Positions 16,388 through 25,754 of a stretch of DNA of 64,000 nucleotides are shown here, one piece after another. The number at the start of each line of letters is the position of its first letter. Within the stretch, counting starts at the first letter, position 1. The notes beneath the pieces are model-generated. The model worked only from the letters and a program-made list of their open reading frames with translations. It was not told where the DNA came from and ran no database searches. The stretch is taken from the NCBI GenBank assembly GCA_001314625.1, contig LJSH01000005.1, forward strand, positions 58,285 through 122,284, read 5' to 3'. The position numbers and the translations under genes were made by a program. Source of the stretch: Oceanicaulis sp. HLUCCA04. GTDB lineage: Bacteria; Pseudomonadota; Alphaproteobacteria; Caulobacterales; Maricaulaceae.

Positions 16388-17725
16388 ATGACGACGCTGA
16401 CACCCGCCAAGATTGCTCAACTTCGTGCTCTGATGAGCGCGATGCCCGCGGCATTGTCGGCGCGGATTGTCGACGCGACCGCGTCCGGTGACGAGGCGAT
16501 GGGCCAGCTTCTCGCCGCTTGCACTAAAAGTGCAGAAGCCTATGCGCGCGAACGGTTTTTCGCGCCCCTGGCGCCGCTCAGCCTAGATCCGGCACATGCC
16601 CGGCCATCTCTGGCCCACATACCGCCTGCCATGCTGGACACGGTATGGCGCTGGCTGGACGAGATACTGGCACCGGAAATTGCCGCCGATATGCGAAAAC
16701 GCTGCGCCAACCCGCTGATGCCGGCGGATACGCGCGCAGAAGACCTGCTGCGGGCTGACGCATCCGCGCGCATCACTCGGGCCATCGAAACGGTCAAGGA
16801 TGATCCGCGTGCGCACAAGCAGCTTCGCCACCGGCTCGGTGTCAGCGATTTTCGCGCGGTGCGCGACCTTGCCACCATATTGCGGGCGGCCCCGGTCCTG
16901 CGTGAGGCGCTGGCAGATATCCCTCTGTCCATATCCGAGCTTGACGAAGAGCTCTCGCAGACTTTGCGCGACAGATATGATGAGGCCTGCGGCAAAGACC
17001 CCGATGCGGGTGTCTGGCTCTTGTATCTTGTGATGGCGCGCCTGGTCCGGCCCTGGGCAATCTTGCGGGTATTCGAGAAGATTGTGCGCCGCGACGACGA
17101 CTTTCTTCTCTCGCGCACCGATGTCGCCGCGATAGGCGACGCGTTGCTGGAGGATGCGGCCTTTCATGTCAGCGGGTTTGCCGGCATTCCCTCCAGCGTC
17201 GAGACTGCTCAGGAAATGGCCGCCGCGCTCACGCAATTTGCTACTGTTACGGTGGGCATGAGCAGGGAGATCGGCATACGCAAGGATGGCGGCTGGGGCC
17301 GCCAGATCATGGCGTTGCGCCAACGCGCGTCCACGCAGATGGAGGCCATTCACGGCGCGGCCCTGACACAGCTCGACAAGACCGTGCCCGATCCGCACAA
17401 GCACTTGCCTGCGCGTCTGAAGTTGACCGGGGATGCTTTGGAGGCGGCAACAGAACGTATGGAGGTTTTCTGTGTCTTCCTGCGCCTGACCCGCGATGAC
17501 GCCTCGCGCGCCGCTGTCGGAGGCGCACACGCTGCCGTACTCGACCGGATAAGCCAGCGCGTTGATATGGCATCAGAAGTCCTGTTGGCGCAGATGCGCT
17601 CAAGTCCGGGTGATGGGCTGCTCACCGAACGGGCCGCCGTCCTCGCCCGGCTGATGAATGCCTTTGGCCAGCAGGAGAGCGCAGCGGTCTTCCTGCGCCG
17701 AGCTGCCGCAGCCCGGGCCGCGTGA
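16388..17725 (+). CDS. Uncharacterised ~445 aa helical protein
   Basis: The frame is open from GTG 16349 (458 aa) but ATG 16388 (MTTLTPAKIAQLRALMSAMPAA) is an equally good start; neither has a strong ribosome site. The predicted protein is almost all alpha-helix, without signal peptide, membrane segments or Cys motifs, and I do not recognise a catalytic motif. It follows the kinase gene by tens of bases in the same direction, so it may be co-transcribed with the two-component system. Codon use matches its neighbours. Probably a lineage-restricted cytoplasmic protein; function unknown. Confidence 0.8.
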   Translation: MTTLTPAKIAQLRALMSAMPAALSARIVDATASGDEAMGQLLAACTKSAEAYARERFFAPLAPLSLDPAHARPSLAHIPPAMLDTVWRWLDEILAPEIAADMRKRCANPLMPADTRAEDLLRADASARITRAIETVKDDPRAHKQLRHRLGVSDFRAVRDLATILRAAPVLREALADIPLSISELDEELSQTLRDRYDEACGKDPDAGVWLLYLVMARLVRPWAILRVFEKIVRRDDDFLLSRTDVAAIGDALLEDAAFHVSGFAGIPSSVETAQEMAAALTQFATVTVGMSREIGIRKDGGWGRQIMALRQRASTQMEAIHGAALTQLDKTVPDPHKHLPARLKLTGDALEAATERMEVFCVFLRLTRDDASRAAVGGAHAAVLDRISQRVDMASEVLLAQMRSSPGDGLLTERAAVLARLMNAFGQQESAAVFLRRAAAARAA

Positions 17726-17765
17726 ACCGCTTTATCCGGCGCTACAGGCGGCCTATGTAGACGCC

Positions 17766-18416
17766 ATGAGCCCAAAACCTCCCATCGCCCTGGAAGACCG
17801 AGCGCTGTCGGGCGCGCGCCTCACCTCGCCCAGCGCGGGACGCAATCGCGACGTCATTGCCCGCACGCTGTCCGAAATATTGCGGCCCGGTGCGCGGGTG
17901 CTGGAGATTGCCAGCGGAACCGGTGAGCATGCGCTCGCTTGCGTGCGCGCACGTTCCGACATTGGCTGGCAGCCCAGCGATCCTGATGCCGCCTCCAGGG
18001 CGAGTATTGATGACTGGGCTCGCGAGGCAGAGGGGCGGATCGCGCCCGCGCTTGATCTGGACACCACCGTCGCGGATTGGCAGGACGCGGTTTCCGGCCC
18101 TGTGACGTCGGTGTTCTGCGCGAACATGATCCATATTGCGCCGTGGGAGGCTGCAATCGGACTTGTGGAAGGCTGCTCGGCGCTGCTGAAGGAGGGCGGG
18201 CAACTGATCTTCTACGGGCCGTTTCTCGAAGGCAGCGGCAGTGCCGCGTCCAATCTGGACTTTGATGCCAGTTTGAAGTCGCGCGACCCGCGCTGGGGCG
18301 TGCGCGCGCTGGAGGAGGTGCAGGCACTGGCCGCACGCCATGGCTTCGCGCTGAAACAGCGCATCGCCATGCCTGCCAGCAATCTCACCCTGATTTTCGA
18401 GAAGGGCGCGTCATGA
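17766..18416 (+). CDS. DUF938 SAM-dependent methyltransferase-like protein
   Basis: About 216 aa. A Rossmann-type motif I (ARVLEIASGTGEHALACV) and the DUF938-specific stretches (SAGRNRDVIARTL, GWQPSDPDAASRASIDDW, VFCANMIHIAPWEA, LIFYGPFLEGS) are clear. ATG 17766 gives the family's usual length; the longer upstream frame overlaps the previous gene. It overlaps ccmI by four bases (ATGA), so it is translated with the cytochrome c maturation genes. Its substrate is unknown. Confidence 0.9.
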   Translation: MSPKPPIALEDRALSGARLTSPSAGRNRDVIARTLSEILRPGARVLEIASGTGEHALACVRARSDIGWQPSDPDAASRASIDDWAREAEGRIAPALDLDTTVADWQDAVSGPVTSVFCANMIHIAPWEAAIGLVEGCSALLKEGGQLIFYGPFLEGSGSAASNLDFDASLKSRDPRWGVRALEEVQALAARHGFALKQRIAMPASNLTLIFEKGAS

Positions 18417-19369
18417 TCGTGCTCACGCTGATCATCGCGGCACTGGGCGTCGGTGTCGCCATGTGGATTGCTTCGCCTCTCGCGCGCAACGCGGCCAGCG
18501 CCAGGCATCGCCTGATTGCGTTCGGTGTCATGGCGGTTCTGGCGACCGGCGCGCTTGGCGTTTACGTGACCGGCGGACAGCCCGGACTTGAAGGGCGTCC
18601 CTATGCCGCCACCGAGGCGCGTCTGGCCGCGACGCCGCCCGAAGAGCTGAACCCCCAGGAGCAGGAAGAGCGCCTGCGCGCCATCGTGCGCCGCGAGCCG
18701 GACAATCCCGAAGCCCTGGCATTGCTTGGCCGGTTTCTGGCCTTCGACGGACGTCATCTTGAAGCCATCGCCATGCTGGAGCGCTCCTTGCGTATCGATG
18801 AGGATGCGCGTGTCTTTTCCGATCTGGGGCAGGCTCTGGTTGATCTGAACGAGGGTAGTGTGACGCCCGAGGCCGAGCGCGCCTTTGAGGCGGCGCTTGC
18901 ACTCGACCCTTCTCTGCCGGAGCCGGCGTTTTTCCTGGGCTCGGCGGCCTATGATGCCGGCGACCGGGCCGAAGCGCTCCGGCTCTGGGCGGGCATCGTT
19001 TCACGCTTGCCAGAAGACAATCCGTTCCGTCAGGCGATTGCAGTGCGCGCCGCAGACCTGCTTTCGCGCCCGGCGGGTGGCCCGCAGGCCCTTGATCCTG
19101 CCACGATTGACCCCGATGAAGACCCTGACGCGATGGTGGCACGAATGGTCGCAGGGCTCGAGGCTGGACTTGAGGCCGATCCTGATGATCTATCGGGCTG
19201 GATGGTGCTGGCGCGGGTTCGCGCCGTAAGGGATGATCGTGACGGAGCCCGCGCGGCGATAGCCCAGGCGCGGGCGCGTTCTGGCGGCGATGCCGGGATA
19301 AGCGCTATTCTTGATGCGCTGGAAAACGCCGGCCAGCTGGCTTCCGGACCGGAGGGTGAAACCGAGTGA
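18413..19369 (+). CDS. ccmI: Cytochrome c biogenesis protein CcmI (CycH)
   Basis: About 318 aa. Two N-terminal membrane helices (residues ~2-22 and ~38-56) are followed by TPR-type helical repeats (LALLGRFLAFDGRHLEAIAMLERSLRIDEDARVFSDLGQALVDLN; FEAALALDPSLPEPAFFLGSAAYDAGDRAEALRLW). CcmI chaperones apocytochrome c to the CcmF-CcmH haem ligation complex in the periplasm. First in the ccmI-ccmE-ccmF-ccmH run, each gene overlapping the next. Confidence 0.93.
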   Translation: MIVLTLIIAALGVGVAMWIASPLARNAASARHRLIAFGVMAVLATGALGVYVTGGQPGLEGRPYAATEARLAATPPEELNPQEQEERLRAIVRREPDNPEALALLGRFLAFDGRHLEAIAMLERSLRIDEDARVFSDLGQALVDLNEGSVTPEAERAFEAALALDPSLPEPAFFLGSAAYDAGDRAEALRLWAGIVSRLPEDNPFRQAIAVRAADLLSRPAGGPQALDPATIDPDEDPDAMVARMVAGLEAGLEADPDDLSGWMVLARVRAVRDDRDGARAAIAQARARSGGDAGISAILDALENAGQLASGPEGETE

Positions 19370-19863
19370 TAAAGTCGCGCAAACGTCTCTGGGTCGTTCT
19401 GGCCTCTGCCGGTGTACTGGTATCGGCCGGCGTGCTGGCAGGTTTTGCCTTGCGCGATGCGATGACATTTTTCCACTCACCGGCCATGGTCGCCGAAAGC
19501 CCGCCTCTGCCCGGCCAGCGCGTGCGGGTTGGCGGTCTTGTCGTTGAGGGCTCGGTTGAGCGCCCTGCTTCCGGGGGTGCTGGCTTCACTGTTACCGACA
19601 CGATTGCCGATATTCGTATCAGCTATGCAGGGTCCTTGCCCGACCTGTTCCGCGAAGGGCAGGGCATCGTGGCAGAAGGGACTTTTGATGAGTCCGGCCT
19701 GTTTGTTGCCAGCCGGGTGCTGGCCAAGCACGATGAAGCCTATATGCCGCCTGAAGTCGCCTCGTCTCTGGCGAGCGCCGAGGCACAAGGCGCGTTGCCG
19801 GGCGCAGCGGGGCGCGATGCGTGGACTATCGGGCAGGCGCGCATCGGGCAAGGCCGCTCATGA
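19366..19863 (+). CDS. ccmE: Cytochrome c haem chaperone CcmE
   Basis: About 165 aa from a GTG start overlapping the ccmI stop. One N-terminal membrane anchor (residues ~8-28) precedes the periplasmic OB-fold domain. The covalent haem-binding His122 lies in AKHDEAYMPPEV with conserved Tyr126. CcmE receives haem from CcmC and passes it to CcmF. Length is typical. Confidence 0.96.
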   Translation: MIKSRKRLWVVLASAGVLVSAGVLAGFALRDAMTFFHSPAMVAESPPLPGQRVRVGGLVVEGSVERPASGGAGFTVTDTIADIRISYAGSLPDLFREGQGIVAEGTFDESGLFVASRVLAKHDEAYMPPEVASSLASAEAQGALPGAAGRDAWTIGQARIGQGRS

Positions 19864-21788
19864 TTGCTGAGCTTGGCCGGTTTCTGATAGCGCTCGCACT
19901 AATTGCTTCCATTGCGCAAATGGCGCTCGGCTGGGTTGGCGCGGCGCAAGGCGGACGTTCTGCCTATGCTCAGGCGGGCCGCACGGCGAGCCTTGCTGCT
20001 CTGGTGACATCGGCTGGCGCCTTTGCCCTGCTGATCGTGGCGTTCATCCAGTCAGATTTCTCCATCGCATACGTCGCGGGCCATTCCCATGTCGACAAGC
20101 CCCTCTTCTACAAGGTGGCAGCCGCATGGGGCGGACATGAAGGCTCGATGCTGCTCTGGTGCCTGATCCTGGCGCTATTCGGGTTCGGCCTGACGCGGAT
20201 CGGCCCGGCAGAGCCGGCCTTCCGGGCGCGTTCGGTCAGCCTCCAGGCGCTTTTGCAATCGCTTTTCTTCGGCTTTCTGGTGTTCGCGTCCAACCCGTTT
20301 GACCGGCTGGACCCGGCGCCGCTGCAAGGCCGTGACCTCAATCCGATCCTGCAAGACCCGGCCCTCGCCATTCATCCGCCGCTTCTCTATCTGGGCTATG
20401 TCGGCCTGTCCGCGGCCTTCGCGATTGCCGCAGCCGGTCTGATCCAGAAAGTGTCCGGGCGCGAGATTGCGCGGGCGCTCCGGCCATGGGCTACCGGGGC
20501 CTGGGCCAGTCTAACTGCCGGTATCGCGCTGGGCTCCTGGTGGGCCTATTACGAGCTGGGCTGGGGCGGCTGGTGGTTCTGGGATCCGGTAGAAAACGCG
20601 AGCTTCATGCCGTGGCTGCTGGGTGCGGCGCTGGTTCACTCAGCAATAGCTACCGAGAAACGCGGCGCCTTTCCCGGCTGGACGGTCTTCCTGGCGTTGC
20701 TGGCCTATGTCCTGTCCATACTCGGTGCTTTTCTGGTGCGCTCAGGCGTCATTACCTCGGTCCACGCCTTCGCGCTCGACCCAGAGCGCGGCGTCTGGAT
20801 TCTGGCCATGCTGGGCGTGTCGGCGGTATCCGGATTTGGCCTCTTTGCCGCGCGTGCCGGTCAGCTGGGTGAAGGTGACGGGTTCGAGCCGACCAGCCGG
20901 GAGGCGTTCATTGGCGCAAACAATCTCCTGCTGGCAGCTGCTGCGGGCGTTGTCCTGGTAGGAACGCTCTATCCGCTGTTCGTCGAGCTTCTCGGCGGCG
21001 CGCCTGTCTCTGTCGGCGCACCCTATTTCGACGCGGCGGCCACCCCCTTGCTGATCTTGACGCTTCTTCTGGTGCCGCTGGCACCCTTTCTGCCCTGGAC
21101 CAATGGCGGGGCAAGGCCTGCGCTCAAACAGATGCGGGCTGCCTTCGCGCTGGTGCCGGTGGCTGCCGCCGGAGTGGCACTTGTCTGGTTTGGCGCGCCA
21201 TTGCTGGCTGTAACGGGCGGCGCTCTGGGTGTGTGGGCGATGGCGGGAGCGGCGATGGATGCCTTTAACGCAATGCCGCTGGCCAGGACGCGCGCGCTGA
21301 AATTCGCCGCCGCCGGGCGCGCAATGGCGCATGCGGGGGTGGGCTTTCTTGCTCTGGGCGCAGCGGCGGATGCTTCGCGGCCGGCTGATGTCAACATCGC
21401 GCTTGGACGCGGGGAAAGCATCGAGATCGCAGGGCGCACGCTGACGCTGGCCGAGATACGCCGCGCCGACGGCGCAAACTATCTGGCCGACCGTGCCAGG
21501 ATCGACGTATCGGGCGGCAGATCGATAAGCCCGGAGCGGCGCTATTACTGGGCCGCCGACACCCATACGCGCGAGGTGGGGCTGGGATCATCGATAACCG
21601 GTGACCTTTATGTCTCCATCGGCGAGGCGCGTCCGCGCGAGGATGGCAGCGCCGCCTATGAGATCCGCGCCGCGTTTCACCCGCTGGTGTGGATGCTGGG
21701 CCTTGGTGCATTCCTGATCGTGCTGGGCGGATTTTCGGCGCTCACCGCGCAGATACTGACCCGCCGCCAACGCGGAGCGCAGGCATGA
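19860..21788 (+). CDS. ccmF: Cytochrome c haem lyase subunit CcmF
   Basis: About 642 aa from ATG 19860, which overlaps the ccmE stop (ATGA). A polytopic inner-membrane protein with many hydrophobic helices. The WWD haem-handling motif is present (WGGWWFWDPVENASFMPWLLGAALVHS), and conserved His residues occur around GHSHVDKPLFYKVAAAWGGHEGSMLLW and DPALAIHPPLLYLGYVG. It attaches haem to apocytochrome c with CcmH and CcmI. It overlaps ccmH. Confidence 0.97.
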   Translation: MIAELGRFLIALALIASIAQMALGWVGAAQGGRSAYAQAGRTASLAALVTSAGAFALLIVAFIQSDFSIAYVAGHSHVDKPLFYKVAAAWGGHEGSMLLWCLILALFGFGLTRIGPAEPAFRARSVSLQALLQSLFFGFLVFASNPFDRLDPAPLQGRDLNPILQDPALAIHPPLLYLGYVGLSAAFAIAAAGLIQKVSGREIARALRPWATGAWASLTAGIALGSWWAYYELGWGGWWFWDPVENASFMPWLLGAALVHSAIATEKRGAFPGWTVFLALLAYVLSILGAFLVRSGVITSVHAFALDPERGVWILAMLGVSAVSGFGLFAARAGQLGEGDGFEPTSREAFIGANNLLLAAAAGVVLVGTLYPLFVELLGGAPVSVGAPYFDAAATPLLILTLLLVPLAPFLPWTNGGARPALKQMRAAFALVPVAAAGVALVWFGAPLLAVTGGALGVWAMAGAAMDAFNAMPLARTRALKFAAAGRAMAHAGVGFLALGAAADASRPADVNIALGRGESIEIAGRTLTLAEIRRADGANYLADRARIDVSGGRSISPERRYYWAADTHTREVGLGSSITGDLYVSIGEARPREDGSAAYEIRAAFHPLVWMLGLGAFLIVLGGFSALTAQILTRRQRGAQA

Positions 21789-22156
21789 TCGCAGCCCTGC
21801 TCATGGCACTGGCCCTGCAAGCCTCCACCGGTCTTGCCCCGCAGGAGGAAGCGCGTGCGCAGAACCTGATGCGCGAAGTGCGCTGCATGGTTTGCGCTGG
21901 CGAGTCGGTTCTCGATTCCAGCGCTCCGATGGCCGGTGACATGCGCCGCTTTATCCGGGAGGAGATTGCGGCAGGGCGTGACGACGAAGCCGTGCGCGGG
22001 GCACTGGTCTCGCGCTTTGGTCATGAAGTGCTGATGCGCCCGCCTGTCGAAACCCGCACCTTGCCGCTCTGGCTGGCGCCTGTGATTTTCCTGCTGATTG
22101 GCGGATCGCTCCTCATTGGCGCCATGCGGCGAAAAGCCGTCAGGGACCGCTTGTAA
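21785..22156 (+). CDS. ccmH: Cytochrome c maturation protein CcmH (CycL)
   Basis: About 123 aa. An N-terminal signal-like segment, the redox motif RCMVC (Cys34 and Cys37), and a C-terminal membrane helix (LPLWLAPVIFLLIGGSLLIGA) give the usual short alphaproteobacterial CcmH. It reduces the apocytochrome disulfide before haem ligation. The ATGA overlap with ccmF sets the start. The ccmG thioredoxin and ccmABCD are not in this window, which is normal for this class of organisms. Confidence 0.95.
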   Translation: MIAALLMALALQASTGLAPQEEARAQNLMREVRCMVCAGESVLDSSAPMAGDMRRFIREEIAAGRDDEAVRGALVSRFGHEVLMRPPVETRTLPLWLAPVIFLLIGGSLLIGAMRRKAVRDRL

Positions 22157-22211
22157 GCCCGTCTGCCTTGCCGGACACTGTGCTTCGAAGCGAGGCGCGA
22201 GGAGGATGGCA

Positions 22212-23426
22212 ATGCGAACGGAAAAGCTGGAATTTGAGGGCAGTCAGGGGGTCATGCTGTCGGCCCGGCTGGACCGGCCCAAAGCGCCGCCGCGCGGCTA
22301 TGCTCTCTTCGCCCACTGCTTTTCGTGCTCCAAGGACACGCTGGCGGCATCGCGTCTCGCCCGCGCGCTGGCCGCTGACGGCGTGGCTGTCCTCCGGTTT
22401 GATTTTACCGGGCTTGGTCATTCGGATGGCGATTTCGCCAATACGAATTTTTCGTCCAATGTCGATGATCTGGTCCGCGCCGCTGACTATCTGCGTGAAA
22501 CGCGAGAAGCGCCTGGCATACTGATAGGGCATTCACTGGGCGGCGCAGCGGTGCTGGTCGCCGCTGCGAAAATTCCTGAAGTCAAAGCGGTAGTCACCAT
22601 CGGAGCCCCTGCCGACGCCGCTCATGTCGAAAAGCAATTCACCGCCAGTGTCGATGATATTGTCCGCGACGGGCAGGCCAGCGTGCAACTGGCCGACAGG
22701 CCCTTCATGATCCGCAAGCAATTCCTCGACGATATTGCCGGCCAGAATGTGTTGAAGGCGGCAGCCGGGCTGGACGCGGCCTTGCTGGTGGCCCACGCGC
22801 CGCGCGACGAGACGGTGGGTATCGAAAACGCCACGCGGCTTTTCGTGGCCGCAAAACATCCCAAGAGCTTCCTCAGCCTCGATAACGCCGATCACCTGCT
22901 GACCAGGGCGGAAGATTCCGCCCATGCTGCGAATGTCATTGCCGCATGGGCAGATCGCTACGCCTTCCATGATCCCTTGCCTGAAGCGCCAGAGGCGCCG
23001 CCGGGCAATAATTCGGCTCTCGTGCAGGAGACCGGCAAGGGCAAGTATCTGAGCTGGGCGTCTACCGGGGAGGCACGCTTTCTGGTCGACGAGCCTGAAA
23101 GTCTTGGCGGATTTGACGCTGGCCCTGCGCCGTTCCAGCTCCTCTCCTCGGCCCTGGCCGCCTGCACGACGATCACCTTGCGCATGTATGCCGGCCGCAA
23201 GGGCTGGGCGTTGGGGCGTATCTCCACCACCGTAACCCATGCCAAGCAGGATCGGGATGACGGCCAGCCTGAACGCGATGTGTTTTCCCGTGCCATCACG
23301 GTGGAGGGCGGTGTCAGCGCCGAGCAGGCCGAGAAGCTTTTGGAGATCGCCAACAAATGTCCGGTCCACCGGACGCTCGAACGCAGTTCCCACATCGATA
23401 CAGCCTATGCCGACGGGCAGGGCTGA
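22212..23426 (+). CDS. Fused alpha/beta hydrolase - OsmC family protein
   Basis: About 404 aa. The N-terminal ~240 residues form an alpha/beta hydrolase (YALFAHCFSCSKDTLAASRLARALA, nucleophile in LIGHSLGGAAVLVAAA, acid/His region DNADHLLTRAEDS). The C-terminal ~140 residues are OsmC-like, with the reactive Cys motifs SALAACTTITLRMYAGRKGW and NKCPVHRTLE, so a peroxide-reducing role is likely. GGAGG at 22201-22205 sits directly against ATG 22206 but at ideal distance from ATG 22212, so the second start is chosen. This two-domain fusion is known in proteobacteria. The physiological substrate is unknown. Confidence 0.92.
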   Translation: MRTEKLEFEGSQGVMLSARLDRPKAPPRGYALFAHCFSCSKDTLAASRLARALAADGVAVLRFDFTGLGHSDGDFANTNFSSNVDDLVRAADYLRETREAPGILIGHSLGGAAVLVAAAKIPEVKAVVTIGAPADAAHVEKQFTASVDDIVRDGQASVQLADRPFMIRKQFLDDIAGQNVLKAAAGLDAALLVAHAPRDETVGIENATRLFVAAKHPKSFLSLDNADHLLTRAEDSAHAANVIAAWADRYAFHDPLPEAPEAPPGNNSALVQETGKGKYLSWASTGEARFLVDEPESLGGFDAGPAPFQLLSSALAACTTITLRMYAGRKGWALGRISTTVTHAKQDRDDGQPERDVFSRAITVEGGVSAEQAEKLLEIANKCPVHRTLERSSHIDTAYADGQG

Positions 23427-23564
23427 CGCCCTTTAACATTACAGCTTCGTCACCATTTGGTAATAGAGCGTAGAACCTGACAACGTCATGAAGGCCGTCA
23501 GGGACGCGTTGGCTTTGCCCTTGCAGGCAGAGCTGCACCACATCGAACCGCCAGAGGAATTCTC

Positions 23565-25049
23565 ATGATGTCACCACGCGCCATTCGTTCGCTTCTGATC
23601 CCTGCCCTGCTCGCGGGCAGTGTCTGCCTGATGCCGCTGGACCTTGCTCCGAGCGCGTCGGCCCAGGCCACACGCAACGCCGCGTCCATGCCGCCGGACA
23701 CACCGATGTCGTTTGCCGATCTGATCGAGCGGGTCAGCCCCGCCGTCGTCTCCATCGAGGCGGCCGGCAGCGTTGATCCGCGCGGCGTGCCGGACATGTC
23801 GGAGATTCCGCCGCAGTTTCGTGAGTTCTTTGAACGATTTGGCGGGCAGGGCGCTCCGTCCCAGCCGCGTGAGCGCCGCTCTCAGGGCTCCGGTTTCTTC
23901 ATTTCCGCTGACGGCCTTCTGGTTACCAATGAGCACGTGATCTCCGGCTCCAGCGAGATCACGGTGACACTTGCTGACGGCTCTGAATTCGAGGCAGACG
24001 TGGTGGGCCGCGATGCCGCGACCGATATCGCGTTGCTGCGCGTTGACGGCGAAGGCCGCGAATTTGCGCATGTCAATCTCGACCGCACGCCGTCAGTGCG
24101 CGTGGGCGACTGGGTTGTCGCTGTGGGCAATCCGTTCGGCCTTGGCGGTACGGCAACGGCGGGTATCGTGTCGGCCATCGGGCGGCCGCTGGGCAATACG
24201 CAGCTTTATACGAATTTCCTGCAGATTGATGCGCCCATCAACCGGGGCAATTCCGGCGGACCGGCCTTTGACCTCAATGGCAATGTGGTCGGTGTGAACT
24301 CGGCGATCTTCTCGCCCACCGGCGGCAATGTCGGCATCGGCTTTGCCATCCCGTCCGATCTGGCCGCCTCTGTTGTGGATCAGTTGATCGATGGCGGCGA
24401 GGTCCGCCGTGGATATCTGGGGATCGCACCACAATCGCTGACGCCTGATCTGGCCGAGAGCCTTGGCCTGCCCCGTGACCGCAGGGGTGTGCTGGTCGCC
24501 GAAGTTATTGCCGGAACACCGGCGGCCGAGGGCGGGCTTCGCAATGGTGATGTCATCATCCGCATCGACAACGAGACGGTGAATGAGCAGCGTGAACTGT
24601 TCCAGCGTATCGGTTCGGTCCCGCCGGGCGAGCGTGTTGACCTGCGCGTGATCCGCGATGGCCGTGAACGCACCGTGACCGTGCGGCTGTCTGAACGTCC
24701 CGATGAGGAGACCGCCGGCAGCACCAGCCCCGAAGCACAGCCCTCGCGTGACGAGGTCTTCGGAATGGTTCTGGCCCCGGCCGATGACGAGACACGCGAC
24801 AGGGTTGGTGTGACCGGCTCGCGCGGCCTGCTCGTCAGTAGTGTCCGGCCAGACTCAGAAGCCGCACGGCGCGATATCCGTGAGGGCGATCTGATCCTCG
24901 AAGCTGGCGGCAGCGATGTCAGCAGTTTGGAAGACCTGCAGGCGGCTGTCGCCACAGCCCGCGAAAGCAACCGCAACGCGGTGCTGGTGCTGGTTGCCCG
25001 CCAGCAAGGCGGGGTGCGCTACGTCGCGCTTCGGCTGGAATCTGAATAG
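23565..25049 (+). CDS. degP: Periplasmic serine protease DegP/HtrA (Do family)
   Basis: About 494 aa. Signal peptide residues 1-33, ending near SASAQA. A trypsin-like domain carries the catalytic triad His124 (VTNEHVISG), Asp154 (ATDIALLRV) and Ser230 (RGNSGGPAFD), followed by two PDZ domains (VLVAEVIAGTPAAEGGLRNGDVI; LLVSSVRPDSEAARRDIREGDLI). It degrades and refolds damaged envelope proteins. An AGAGGAATT site precedes the start. A two-component pair follows in the same direction after 33 bases. Confidence 0.96.
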   Translation: MMSPRAIRSLLIPALLAGSVCLMPLDLAPSASAQATRNAASMPPDTPMSFADLIERVSPAVVSIEAAGSVDPRGVPDMSEIPPQFREFFERFGGQGAPSQPRERRSQGSGFFISADGLLVTNEHVISGSSEITVTLADGSEFEADVVGRDAATDIALLRVDGEGREFAHVNLDRTPSVRVGDWVVAVGNPFGLGGTATAGIVSAIGRPLGNTQLYTNFLQIDAPINRGNSGGPAFDLNGNVVGVNSAIFSPTGGNVGIGFAIPSDLAASVVDQLIDGGEVRRGYLGIAPQSLTPDLAESLGLPRDRRGVLVAEVIAGTPAAEGGLRNGDVIIRIDNETVNEQRELFQRIGSVPPGERVDLRVIRDGRERTVTVRLSERPDEETAGSTSPEAQPSRDEVFGMVLAPADDETRDRVGVTGSRGLLVSSVRPDSEAARRDIREGDLILEAGGSDVSSLEDLQAAVATARESNRNAVLVLVARQQGGVRYVALRLESE

Positions 25050-25082
25050 GCGTCCACTCACTCTGGATCGGGAGCTCCGGAC

Positions 25083-25754
25083 ATGCGCATTCTCATCATG
25101 GAAGACGACAAGCAGGTAGCGGCTTTCATGTGCCGCGGCCTGCGTGAAGCAGGGCATGTCTGCGACGCCGCCCATGACGGGGAAGATGGTCTGGAGATGG
25201 CGCGTGACGGCCAGTACGACGTGCTGGTGGTCGACCGCATGATGCCGCGCCGGGACGGACTGTCCGTGATTGAGACACTCAGGGCTGAAGGAATGGCGAC
25301 CCCCATCCTCATTCTCTCTGCCCTGGGCGAGGTGGATGACCGGGTGGACGGCCTCAAATCGGGCGCTGATGATTATCTGGTCAAGCCCTATGCCTTTGCC
25401 GAACTGCTGGCCCGCGTGGAGGTGCTGGCGCGGCGGCGTGATCCCGGCTCTGTCCAGACCCAGCTGTCGGTCGGTGATCTTGAAATGGACTTGCTGGCGC
25501 GCACGGTGAAGCGCGGCGGCGAAGATGTCCTGCTTCAGCCGCGTGAGTTCCGCCTTCTGGAATTTCTCATGCGTCATGCCGGCCAGGTAGTGACGCGCAC
25601 CATGCTGCTGGAAAAGGTCTGGGACTATCATTTTGACCCTCAGACCAATGTGATCGACGTGCACATCTCGCGGCTTCGCTCCAAGATCGACAAGCCTTTC
25701 GGCTCGACCATGCTGCACACGGTGCGCGGAGCCGGTTACCGGCTGCAGGCGTGA
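25083..25754 (+). CDS. OmpR-family response regulator downstream of degP
   Basis: About 223 aa. Receiver domain with Asp51 (YDVLVVDRMMPRRDG), then SALGEVDDRVDGLKSGADDYLVKPYAFAELLARVEVLARR, and a winged-helix output domain (LQPREFRLLEFLMRHAGQVVTRTMLLEKVWDYHFDPQTNVIDVHISRLRSKID). It overlaps the kinase gene (GTGA). The organisation suggests degP and this pair share a transcript; the regulator may control envelope quality genes. Confidence 0.95.
   Translation: MRILIMEDDKQVAAFMCRGLREAGHVCDAAHDGEDGLEMARDGQYDVLVVDRMMPRRDGLSVIETLRAEGMATPILILSALGEVDDRVDGLKSGADDYLVKPYAFAELLARVEVLARRRDPGSVQTQLSVGDLEMDLLARTVKRGGEDVLLQPREFRLLEFLMRHAGQVVTRTMLLEKVWDYHFDPQTNVIDVHISRLRSKIDKPFGSTMLHTVRGAGYRLQA

Noticed and set aside
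19366-22156. Absence of ccmG between ccmF and ccmH considered as a deletion
   Set aside because: Alphaproteobacteria often carry ccmG with ccmABCD elsewhere; the overlapping starts show no scar.
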